In this document: piece after piece, positions 1-6,140 of the stretch | How positions within the stretch are numbered: the first letter of the stretch is position 1 | Layout of the letters: each line of letters starts with the position of its first letter | Assembly (NCBI GenBank): GCA_015064635.1 | Contig: SVRV01000030.1 | Location: 1-33,121, forward strand | Origin: Oscillospiraceae bacterium | Lineage (GTDB): Bacteria; Bacillota; Clostridia; Oscillospirales; SIG627 | Reading direction: 5' to 3' | Length of the DNA stretch: 33,121 nt | Made by a program: the position numbers and the translations under genes | The notes under the pieces: model-generated | The model's database searches: none | The model's input: only the letters and a program-made list of their open reading frames with translations | Told to the model about the DNA's origin: nothing

Positions 1-127
1 CCTGAGGTGTATGGCATCACACCTTTAGATGTGCATTTTCCTTCGGATTGATTCCATACATCCCTTTCGGGATGCTTCCATTCAGTAACAAGTTACTGAT
101 TCCATGCAAGGCTTACGCCTTGATTTT
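1..127 (+). repeat. 127-bp direct repeat, copy 1
   Basis: Identical base for base to 616-742. Copy 1 begins at the first base of the window, so the repeat may extend further left. It contains four hairpins (5-24, 59-74, 82-99, 107-122) separated by linkers related to ATTCCAT. Identity over the whole visible length suggests recent duplication or ongoing homogenisation. Confidence 0.95.
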
Positions 128-160
128 TAATTCGAACCCTGAGAGGGTAATTTCCGTTTT

Positions 161-186
161 AAAAAACAGTCCAGTGGACTGTTTTT
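161..186. terminator. Terminator-like A/T-flanked hairpin
   Basis: Stem CAGTCC/GGACTG with a 3-nt loop, flanked by A6 on the left and T5 on the right, so it could terminate transcription from either side. No gene is assigned to it within the array. Confidence 0.5.
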
Positions 187-239
187 AGTCGGATGGTGCG
201 AAACCTTCAGGTTGAGCAAGTAGTATGCGAAGCATACGG

Positions 240-261
240 TCGAATCCCTTCCCCTCCGCCA
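240..261 (+). other. tRNA-Ser 3'-end-like fragment
   Basis: These 22 bases read like the 3' part of a clostridial tRNA-Ser: T-loop TCGAATCCC, 3' acceptor strand, discriminator G and encoded CCA. A strong terminator follows at once (263-294), as after a real tRNA gene. No matching 5' acceptor strand (GGAGGGG) exists upstream, and one T of the usual GGTTCGAATCCC is missing, so this is a remnant and not a functional tRNA. tRNA 3' ends are common integration sites, so it may mark an old recombination junction. Confidence 0.5.
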
Positions 262-262
262 G

Positions 263-294
263 AAAAACCGACTTGTTTCGACAAGTCGGTTTTT
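263..294. terminator. Bidirectional intrinsic terminator after tRNA-like fragment
   Basis: A perfect 14-bp stem with a TTCG tetraloop: an A5 tract and CCGACTTGT on the left, ACAAGTCGG and a T5 tract on the right. It lies directly after the tRNA-Ser-like 3' end and probably terminated that gene. Confidence 0.8.
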
Positions 295-530
295 CAACTA
301 AATCCACCATTGCGGATGGGCGAAATCGTCTTCGACGATGAAATCCAACTTCGTTGGGTGAAATCCGCCTCGACGGCGGATGTGTGGATTTAATTTCATC
401 TGAGGCATAGCCGAAGATTTCATCAGCGTTAGCTGATTTCACCCTTGCATCAGCAAGGATTTCATTTATGCAAGGGTTTGAATTTATACGCAAAACCAGC
501 AAAAATATCTTTTTTGTAGCCCATAGACAG

Positions 531-562
531 AAAAAAGCATCGACTTACGTCGGTGCTTTTTT
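531..562. terminator. Bidirectional intrinsic terminator
   Basis: A stem of about 14 bp (one T-G wobble) with loop TTAC, A6 on the left and T6 on the right. Read on the minus strand it is the first good terminator downstream of the beta-helix gene that ends at 773, so it is the likely end of the MerR operon transcript. Confidence 0.75.
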
Positions 563-615
563 CATCCAATCCAAAGGATTGGTATGGAATCACGACACTG
601 TCGTGCATGGCATCG

Positions 616-742
616 CCTGAGGTGTATGGCATCACACCTTTAGATGTGCATTTTCCTTCGGATTGATTCCATACATCCCTTTCGGGATGCTTCCATTCAG
701 TAACAAGTTACTGATTCCATGCAAGGCTTACGCCTTGATTTT
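616..742 (+). repeat. 127-bp direct repeat, copy 2
   Basis: Perfect copy of 1-127. It ends 30 bp before the stop codon of the beta-helix gene on the minus strand. Preceding it are two more hairpins (566-582 and 591-605) with the same linker style, so the repeated block is longer in concept than the exact copy seen at the window start. Confidence 0.95.
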
Positions 743-772
743 AAATCGGATAGGATTCGACCCTTCAAAGAA

Positions 773-1882
773 TTACCCGACAACTTCACTCTCGGATTCA
801 TTGACAAGAGTTTGACATTTAGTCACGGAATAATTCTCGAAAATATTATTCAGTTTGAAGTTTTCTAAAATCGCCCCATTGCTTACCTTGACAGTTGCGG
901 CATGAGTTTGCTCACATATCTCATTTCTATATAAATTTTCTATAAGTACATTTCTTGCAGTCACACCGCCTTCAACCCATATAATCGGATCTTTTTCGAC
1001 GTTCAAATTAAAAATTCCTGCGGTTTGATATGAAGCCTTTGATGCGTAAACGTCGGATATATGAACATTTTCTATAAGGATCGGGCGGTCTTCGGCAATT
1101 GGATAATGGTGAGTAAATGAAACAGCAAACAGCCTGAATTTACCGTGTATTTCCGAAATGCTGATGTTTCTTACCGGGTCGCCGCAAGAAAGAAGCCTTA
1201 CTCCTGTGTAGCCGTTGTTACAGTATATACCGCTTATTTCCACATCCTCAATAGCACCTCTTGTTATCTCACTTCGTGTTGTACCGTTTGCGCAAAGCGC
1301 CACATGGTCATCGTTGGCATCTCCGAAAATGCCGATAACTTTTCCGAAACGGGCAGGACCTTGTATGTGTATGCCGTCCATGTTCAGCTTTTGAAGATTA
1401 TAATCAAGCACAATGTTTTCCACACGAAAGTACTCAGCATCCGCCATATGAATTGCAAATGATGTGGGGTCTTTAAATGTAAGATTCTTTACTGTAAGAT
1501 TCTTTGTGTGCACGAATCTTATCATAAAAATGGTAAGCTTGTTTTCGATATACTCATCATATACGCAGGGTGTATTTTCGTTTGGAATAACCTTTCGTAC
1601 CTGCGCCATGTTGTTGCCGTCCCAGATTCCGCCTTCTATTGTGATATTGTAATTACAGCATTTTTTGTAAAGACCGTCGTTGTCGAGCAGCGAACAATTT
1701 GCACCATCGGCAAGACGAAAATGTGCATTGCAGGATGCATGAAGGTGGGTATTGTCGTGAATAATAAGGGGTTTTGTAATAAGATATTCTCCATCGGGAA
1801 TGTGGATGTACCCGCCTTTGTCAAGAAGTTCCTGAATATTTTCCGTATCGTCCCTGATACCGTCTCCAAATAAATCTAACAT
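773..1882 (-). CDS. GH28-like right-handed beta-helix protein
   Basis: A 369-aa protein with the N-terminal GDGIRDDT motif (residues 6-13) typical of pectate-lyase/polygalacturonase-type parallel beta-helix proteins, followed by repeated xNLTxxN/xDVxISxI helix rungs through the C-terminus. The region resembling the GH28 active site is degenerate: NMDGIH at 167-172 and NDDH at 190-193 stand where polygalacturonases have NTD and DD, while the later GHG and RIK motifs appear only as GYTG and VRLL. There is no signal peptide, so it is predicted cytoplasmic and may act on an imported oligosaccharide. The start is supported by an AGGAGG that overlaps the stop codon of the permease gene upstream (9-bp gap), so the two are cotranscribed. 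The substrate cannot be told, and a non-catalytic beta-helix is possible. Confidence 0.8.
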   Translation of the reverse strand: MLDLFGDGIRDDTENIQELLDKGGYIHIPDGEYLITKPLIIHDNTHLHASCNAHFRLADGANCSLLDNDGLYKKCCNYNITIEGGIWDGNNMAQVRKVIPNENTPCVYDEYIENKLTIFMIRFVHTKNLTVKNLTFKDPTSFAIHMADAEYFRVENIVLDYNLQKLNMDGIHIQGPARFGKVIGIFGDANDDHVALCANGTTRSEITRGAIEDVEISGIYCNNGYTGVRLLSCGDPVRNISISEIHGKFRLFAVSFTHHYPIAEDRPILIENVHISDVYASKASYQTAGIFNLNVEKDPIIWVEGGVTARNVLIENLYRNEICEQTHAATVKVSNGAILENFKLNNIFENYSVTKCQTLVNESESEVVG

Positions 1883-1891
1883 ATTTTCCTC

Positions 1892-2755
1892 CTAAAAGCT
1901 AAGTAATATAACAGATGCAAGTCCTATAATAATTCCCACAAACTGTTTTTTTGCGCATCTTTCATGAAATACGGTAGCCGATACAACAACTGTCAGAATA
2001 AGTGCACCGCCGTTGGCGACAGGATAGTATACTGTACTGTTCAATTTGCCCGCAAGTGTCAGATTTGTGAGTGCATAGACTCCAATAACAGCTCCGGAAA
2101 TTATACCGATAAGCGAAAGCCTTTTTACAGAAACTATTTCCTTGGATTTGTTTGTAAGCATAAATCTTCCGCAAAGTGATACAACAAACATTATCAGATA
2201 TGCGATACAAAGAAACTGTGCTTTTTCACTTTTACCGTCGGTGCTTTGGTGAATTTTTTCTATGATACCTGCCATGCCCGACAAAAAGAATACCGTGATT
2301 ATTACGGGAAACCATTTTTTATCTATATTTTTGTTTGACTTTTCATTTACCGAAAGCAAAAACATAGAAATAAGCATCAACGTAACTCCTGAAAACTGTA
2401 TTATTCCGAAAGGCTCGTGCCAAAATAATGGCCCCGAAATTGTAGGAATTATCATACCGTAAAGGGATATAAGTGAGCTTGCTGTCATGGGCCCAAGCTT
2501 CATTGCATAGACCGACAACCCCTGAAGCAAGCACACATTTATAGCGTAAAATAAAGCACATATCACGGTTGGTAAGGAAAAAGTAAACTTGATTCCAAAG
2601 AAAAGAGAGGTGACAAATGCCGCACCGTAGCAAACTGCATTGAATGAAAGTATTCCGCCAAAATCAGGTTTTTCAGACTTTGCATATTTGTTGTAAAAAG
2701 CGCTTTTTACAACTGCAAGAACAATTGATACGCACAAAAGCACATAATAGATCAT
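1892..2755 (-). CDS. DMT/EamA-family permease
   Basis: A 287-aa, highly hydrophobic protein with about ten predicted membrane helices in two similar halves, as in drug/metabolite transporters of the EamA type (for example SVLMLISMFLL- and GLASVILLSF-like segments ending each half). I place the start at 2755 and not further upstream: its ATG overlaps the stop of the MerR gene as ATGA, and a GGGGGA ribosome site sits 5-9 bases before it. Translational coupling to the regulator suggests that the regulator controls export or import of its own effector. The neighbouring cytoplasmic GH28-like gene would fit carbohydrate uptake, but DMT proteins carry many substrates and none can be assigned here. 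Confidence 0.85.
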   Translation of the reverse strand: MIYYVLLCVSIVLAVVKSAFYNKYAKSEKPDFGGILSFNAVCYGAAFVTSLFFGIKFTFSLPTVICALFYAINVCLLQGLSVYAMKLGPMTASSLISLYGMIIPTISGPLFWHEPFGIIQFSGVTLMLISMFLLSVNEKSNKNIDKKWFPVIITVFFLSGMAGIIEKIHQSTDGKSEKAQFLCIAYLIMFVVSLCGRFMLTNKSKEIVSVKRLSLIGIISGAVIGVYALTNLTLAGKLNSTVYYPVANGGALILTVVVSATVFHERCAKKQFVGIIIGLASVILLSF

Positions 2756-3564
2756 GAGTTTTCCCCCTTGCTCACCGGTAGCTGAACCACCGTTTCCCAA
2801 TCCTCCGTTTTCTCACAATTCCATGCACCTTTTAAATATCGCTCTCTTGGGTTTCCGCATATTTTGTAGCCGTTTGCCAGCGCAAAGCTGACTGCACTTG
2901 TGTAGGCATCGCGGATATTTTCATAAGAGCCGTAATGGGTAACGCTTATTGCGTCTATCGCTTTAAGTGTTTTAAAAGCTATAATATTGGTATCAATACC
3001 TTTTTTGTCAACAGATTGCACATATTCCACAAATATATTTGTTTCTCTGTAACTGTTGCCGGGATATATGATACAACAGTAATCCGGGGACGGAAATCCT
3101 ACTTCGGGGTTGGTTTTTTTCAGCTCGCTGAAGGTCAGCTTTATGAAATCATTGATGTGATTAACATCCTTTATATAGCTTCTGCTACAATAAACCATAC
3201 AAGAATCAATGTGTTCAAAAAACGGAGCATACTTCTGTCCTTTTGTATTATGTGTAAGAAAATTCAGTTTTTTGAGCTGTTCTTCAATTTCCGCTTTCTT
3301 GTTTTCCAATTCTTTTTTGTGGTTGTTCAATATCTTTTCGCTGTCATTATCTTTTTTGAGCATTTGCTGTATTTTTTCGCAGGGCATACCGATATCTTTA
3401 AGATTTTGTATGGTTTGTGCTATTTGTATCTGTTCCTCGGTATAATATCTGTAACGTGTAAAGTCGTCCTTGAATGCAGGTTTAAGCAGTCCTAATCTGT
3501 CATAATATCGCAATGCTTTAATAGTTATTTTTGTAAGCTTGGAAAATTCTCCGATTTTAAACAT
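2752..3564 (-). CDS. MerR-family regulator with GyrI-like effector domain
   Basis: A 270-aa protein. Residues 1-70 are a MerR winged helix (FKIGEFSKLTKITIKALRYYDRLGLLKP), residues about 75-115 a charged dimerising coiled coil, and residues about 118-265 a BmrR/GyrI-like small-molecule binding domain (THYGSYENIRDAY and the C-terminal PV strand are typical). Proteins of this layout bind a hydrophobic or cationic ligand and activate by twisting a promoter with an overlong spacer. Such a promoter lies directly upstream (3600-3630), so autoregulation of the three-gene operon is likely. The ribosome site is AAGGAAGG just before the ATG. The gene overlaps the permease start by 4 nt. Confidence 0.9.
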   Translation of the reverse strand: MFKIGEFSKLTKITIKALRYYDRLGLLKPAFKDDFTRYRYYTEEQIQIAQTIQNLKDIGMPCEKIQQMLKKDNDSEKILNNHKKELENKKAEIEEQLKKLNFLTHNTKGQKYAPFFEHIDSCMVYCSRSYIKDVNHINDFIKLTFSELKKTNPEVGFPSPDYCCIIYPGNSYRETNIFVEYVQSVDKKGIDTNIIAFKTLKAIDAISVTHYGSYENIRDAYTSAVSFALANGYKICGNPRERYLKGAWNCEKTEDWETVVQLPVSKGENS

Positions 3565-3599
3565 ATACCTTCCTTATACCTTCCAAATTACTTATACGT

Positions 3600-3630
3600 A
3601 TTATATACCCTACCGTAGGGGTAGAGTCAA
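3600..3630 (-). promoter_or_regulatory. MerR-type promoter with 19-bp spacer and dyad
   Basis: Read on the minus strand: -35 TTGACT (3630-3625), a 19-base spacer holding the near-dyad TACCCCTACGGTAGGGTA, and -10 TATAAT (3605-3600). A 19-base spacer with a central dyad is the hallmark of MerR-activated promoters. It is the likely operator for the regulator encoded downstream. Confidence 0.85.
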
Positions 3631-3679
3631 TACTTTTTTTTAAAAATCCCCCTCGGTAGTAATATAGCAAACGGCACAA

Positions 3680-3724
3680 AAAAGTGGCTGTAATAAGTCA
3701 TGCAGACTTTTCACAGCCACTTTT
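3680..3724 (-). terminator. Intrinsic terminator of the xpt operon
   Basis: A 12-bp perfect outer stem AAAAGTGGCTGT/ACAGCCACTTTT with a secondary hairpin AAGTC/GACTT inside the loop. Its T-rich 3' side on the minus strand follows the xpt stop codon at 3736. Confidence 0.9.
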
Positions 3725-3735
3725 ATCATATTCAT

Positions 3736-4317
3736 TTACTGCTCTCTGAATGTAACCGAGCCTGTTTCGGCATCCATTGCATCAACTATTGCAAGAGATT
3801 CTACATGGTATCCAAGATTGCGGATAACTCTTCCGCCTATCTGGAAGCCTTTCTCAATTACAATTCCGCATCCTTCAACAGTAGCGCCTGCCGACTCAAC
3901 AATAGAAATAAGTCCTTGCATCGCACAACCGTTTGCCATGAAATCATCAATAATCAAAATATGCTCACCCTCGTGGAGGAATTTCTTTGAAACAATAACC
4001 TGATTTTTATTTCTGTGAGTAAAGGATTCAACCTCGGCTACAAAAACATCTCCATCAATATTTATTGACTTGGACTTCTTTGCAAAAACCAAGGGAACAC
4101 CGAATTCCTTTGCAACAAAAGCGGCAATTCCAATACCGGATGCCTCTATGGTCATGACCTTTGTGACAGTCTTGTCTGCAAAGCGTCTCTTGAATTCCTT
4201 TGCAATTTCTTCTATAAGTGCAATATCCATCTGGTGATTGAGGAAACTGTCAACCTTGAGCACGTTACTGGATTTTACAACACCGTCTTTTATAATTCTT
4301 TCTTCTAAAAAATTCAT
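3736..4317 (-). CDS. xpt: Xanthine phosphoribosyltransferase
   Basis: A 193-aa enzyme that converts xanthine and PRPP to XMP in purine salvage. The start MNFLEERIIKDG matches the usual Xpt N-terminus (MxLLEERILxDG), so I use the ATG at 4317, preceded by GGAG at a 6-base distance, and not the upstream ATGs. The PRPP-binding loop is ILIIDDFMANG at residues 120-130, and EASGIGIAA at about 58-66 contacts the purine in this family. Length is normal. It is the second gene of an operon behind a flavoprotein (20-bp gap). No purine riboswitch lies in the short leader of that operon, unlike many Bacillales xpt genes, so control probably rests on the palindromic promoter at 5746. Confidence 0.95.
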   Translation of the reverse strand: MNFLEERIIKDGVVKSSNVLKVDSFLNHQMDIALIEEIAKEFKRRFADKTVTKVMTIEASGIGIAAFVAKEFGVPLVFAKKSKSINIDGDVFVAEVESFTHRNKNQVIVSKKFLHEGEHILIIDDFMANGCAMQGLISIVESAGATVEGCGIVIEKGFQIGGRVIRNLGYHVESLAIVDAMDAETGSVTFREQ

Positions 4318-4337
4318 TTTATACTCCATCCCCAAAT

Positions 4338-5702
4338 TTATTTTATAATATTTCTCGCAACATGAACACCGCTTGCGGAAGCGTGAGACAGTGAGTGAGT
4401 TATACCGCTTCCGTCTCCGATGATATAAAGTCCGGGATAGCAGGTTTCCAGCTGTTCGTTGACAGTAACTTCCATGTTGTAGAATTTAACCTCTACGCCA
4501 TAGAGCAAGGTATCATCGTTTGCAGTACCGGGTGCTACCTTGTCAAGGGCATAAATCATCTCAATAATTCCGTCAAGAATACGTTTCGGCAGAACGAGGC
4601 TCAAGTCACCGGGGGTTGCATTGAGTGTGGGAGTGATAAAGGCTTCTTCTATGCGTGAAGGTGTGGAGCGGCGTCCTCTGATCAGGTCACCGAAGCGCTG
4701 AACGATAACTCCTCCGCCCAGCATATTACTGAGTCTTGCAATAGACTCTCCATAACCGTTTGAGTCCCTGAAAGGATCGGAAAAATGTTTTGCCACAAGA
4801 AGTGCAAAATTAGTATTGTCCGTCTGCTTTTCGGGGTCTTCGTAGCTGTGACCGTTTACTGTAATGATTCCGTTGGTGTTTTCGTTAACTACCGCACCCT
4901 TGGGATTCATACAGAATGTACGCACCATATCACCGTATTTTTCTGTTCGATAAACTATTTTACTCTCATAGAGTTCATCTGTCAGGTGAGCAAAAACGGC
5001 TGCGGGAAGCTCTACACGAACACCGATATCCACACGGTTTGAGCTTGTTGGGATATCAAGGTCACGGCAAACCTTTTCCATCCACTTGCTGCCGCTTCTT
5101 CCTACCGAAATGATACACTTTTCGCAGGTGTAGGAATCATCCTTGCATTTAACTAAATATCCGCCTGCAACGATTTTTACCGATTCAACGGGAGTATCAA
5201 AGAAAAACTCAACCTTATCCTTTAAATAATTGTAGAGATTTTCAAGCACAACATAGTTTATATCCGTTCCGAGATGACGAACGGATGCATCAAGAAGATG
5301 CAGGTCATTTTGGATACAAAGGGTTTTGAAACGAGTACCTGCAGTAGTATAAAGCTTGCATCCTTCACCACCGTAGCGCATATTGATATCGTCTACATAG
5401 CGCATCAATTCAAGAGCCGTCTTCTTTCCGATGCGTTCGTAAAGAGTACCGCCAAAATCATTTGTAATATTGTATTTTCCGTCTGAGAAAGCTCCCGCAC
5501 CACCAAAGCCACTCATGATAGAACAGCTCTTGCATCCAATACAAGTCTTTATTTTATCTCCGTCGATTGGACAGTGACGCTTGTTTAAAGCATGTCCTGC
5601 CTCAAAAACAGCTATCTTTATGTCGGTTTTGTGTTGCAAAAGCTCATAGGCAGCAAAAATACCTCCCGGTCCCGCTCCTATAATAATCACATCATAATTC
5701 AT
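4338..5702 (-). CDS. FAD-dependent dehydrogenase, COG2509 type
   Basis: A 454-aa flavoprotein. An N-terminal Rossmann dinucleotide motif GAGPGG (residues 9-14) binds FAD. The Cys-rich segment at 44-60 (C44, C53, C56, C60) followed by GFGGAGAFSDGKYN (about 65-78) is characteristic of the uncharacterised FAD-dependent dehydrogenases of COG2509. The C-terminal GLYIIGDGSGITHSLSHA-like motif is the second FAD contact. The four cysteines might hold a metal or Fe-S centre, but this is inference. The ribosome site is AGAGGAG with an 8-base spacer. First gene of the operon with xpt. Its substrate is unknown; the pairing with xanthine salvage hints at purine or redox metabolism but does not prove it. 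Confidence 0.85.
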   Translation of the reverse strand: MNYDVIIIGAGPGGIFAAYELLQHKTDIKIAVFEAGHALNKRHCPIDGDKIKTCIGCKSCSIMSGFGGAGAFSDGKYNITNDFGGTLYERIGKKTALELMRYVDDINMRYGGEGCKLYTTAGTRFKTLCIQNDLHLLDASVRHLGTDINYVVLENLYNYLKDKVEFFFDTPVESVKIVAGGYLVKCKDDSYTCEKCIISVGRSGSKWMEKVCRDLDIPTSSNRVDIGVRVELPAAVFAHLTDELYESKIVYRTEKYGDMVRTFCMNPKGAVVNENTNGIITVNGHSYEDPEKQTDNTNFALLVAKHFSDPFRDSNGYGESIARLSNMLGGGVIVQRFGDLIRGRRSTPSRIEEAFITPTLNATPGDLSLVLPKRILDGIIEMIYALDKVAPGTANDDTLLYGVEVKFYNMEVTVNEQLETCYPGLYIIGDGSGITHSLSHASASGVHVARNIIK

Positions 5703-5745
5703 TTTGTTTTCTCCTCTTAAAGAGTAATAATATATTTATTCGGAT

Positions 5746-5774
5746 ATTATATCACATAAATGTGACTTTTTCAA
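5746..5774 (-). promoter_or_regulatory. Promoter of flavoprotein-xpt operon with internal palindrome
   Basis: Minus-strand -35 TTGAAA (5774-5769), 17-base spacer, -10 TATAAT (5751-5746). The spacer contains the palindrome TCACATAAATGTGA (5752-5765; 6-bp arms around AA), which would place a dimeric repressor between the two promoter elements. Confidence 0.75.
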
Positions 5775-5826
5775 TATAATGCCTTTCTTTTTATCATTAA
5801 GCATAAATTTAAGAGTTTTTGGGATT

Positions 5827-5856
5827 CTTAAACCCTTTTTGCAAAAAGGGTTTAAG
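5827..5856. repeat. Perfect 30-bp palindrome
   Basis: Arms CTTAAACCCTTTTTG and CAAAAAGGGTTTAAG are exact reverse complements with no loop between. It lies in the gene-free stretch between the flavoprotein promoter and the end of PFOR. As RNA it would form a stem of about 13 bp. It resembles a dispersed palindromic repeat more than a terminator for a known gene. Confidence 0.85.
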
Positions 5857-5883
5857 GAAAAAACTTGTAGTACAATCAAAAAT

Positions 5884-5980
5884 CCCCCGAGGAAGCTTTA
5901 TCTTGCGTATTGCGACGACGGAGGGGGTTGCAGTTAACGACGAACCCGAGGAAAAAGACGATAAAATCTTATTCGTTGTC
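5884..5980. repeat. Degenerate copy of the PFOR 3' end and terminator
   Basis: This block aligns to 6046-6140 in the same orientation: the first 21 bases from CCCCCGAGG are identical, and the blocks GCGACGACGG, GCAGTTAACGA, AAAGACGA and TTATTCGTTGTC are shared, with drift between them. Copy 6046-6140 contains the PFOR stop codon and last codons, so 5884-5980 is either a decayed duplicate or a second member of a repeat family that also supplies the end of the gene. Confidence 0.8.
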
Positions 5981-6043
5981 TCTTTGTTTCCACTCTGTTA
6001 CACAAATTTCTAAGTATTTTTCTGCAAGACAAGGCAACAAGAA

Positions 6044-6086
6044 AGCCCCCGAGGAAGCTTTATCTTCATAAAGCGACGACGGGGGC
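6044..6086 (-). terminator. Terminator of PFOR gene
   Basis: A two-tier stem: GCCCCCG/CGGGGGC outside and GCTTTAT/ATAAAGC inside with a short CTTC loop. On the minus strand it is followed only by a weak T-rich tract (CTTTCTTG). A degenerate version (5884-5927) follows about 120 bp further on. Confidence 0.75.
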
Positions 6087-6140
6087 TTTTGCAGTTAACG
6101 AAGTATTGCGGGAAAAGACGACGAAATTTTATTCGTTGTC
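6046..6140. repeat. Second copy of about 95-bp repeat, overlapping PFOR stop
   Basis: Partner of 5884-5980. It holds the terminator hairpin (6044-6086) and a second inverted repeat, GACGACGAA/TTCGTTGTC (6117-6140), whose right arm encodes the final residues D-N-E and stop of PFOR. Confidence 0.8.

Larger units (their letters stand above)
1..772. repeat. Mosaic array of short hairpins (gene-free region)
   Basis: No credible protein gene is present. The stretch is packed with short perfect or near-perfect stem-loops whose stems all differ: 5-24, 59-74, 82-99, 107-122, 136-148, 167-181, 223-237, 325-339, 345-357, 364-380, 422-437, 443-458, 566-582 and 591-605, plus terminator-like ones at 161-186, 263-294 and 531-562. 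Linkers are similar: ATTCCAT-like around the left and right parts, and GAAATC/ATTTCAT in the middle (about 300-465). Loops are mostly 2-5 nt (TTC, TTAC, TTTC, GTTA, ATCA). A 9-bp long-range pairing (299-307 with 384-392) encloses three hairpins, and 442-450 can pair alternatively with 468-476. Function is unknown. It could be an intergenic repeat family, a structured RNA or a recombination substrate. Confidence 0.8.

Noticed and set aside
190-261. Complete tRNA gene ending at 261
   Set aside because: Only the T-loop and 3' acceptor side match; there is no 5' acceptor strand, D-arm or anticodon arm.
300-476. Possible CRISPR array
   Set aside because: No constant repeat with unique spacers: the repeated parts are only 6-7 bases and the variable parts are palindromes. 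No cas genes nearby.
185-502. A 105-codon minus-strand open frame across the hairpin array
   Set aside because: It translates straight through hairpins, the terminator and the tRNA-like fragment; the peptide is Arg-rich and matches the style of spurious database proteins arising from tRNA 3' ends and terminators.
5703-5751. Purine riboswitch ahead of the xpt operon
   Set aside because: The leader between the -10 box and the ATG is only about 45 bases and lacks the conserved purine-aptamer loops.
5819-6013. 64-codon plus-strand open frame
   Set aside because: It is made from the 30-bp palindrome and the degenerate repeat and has no ribosome site.
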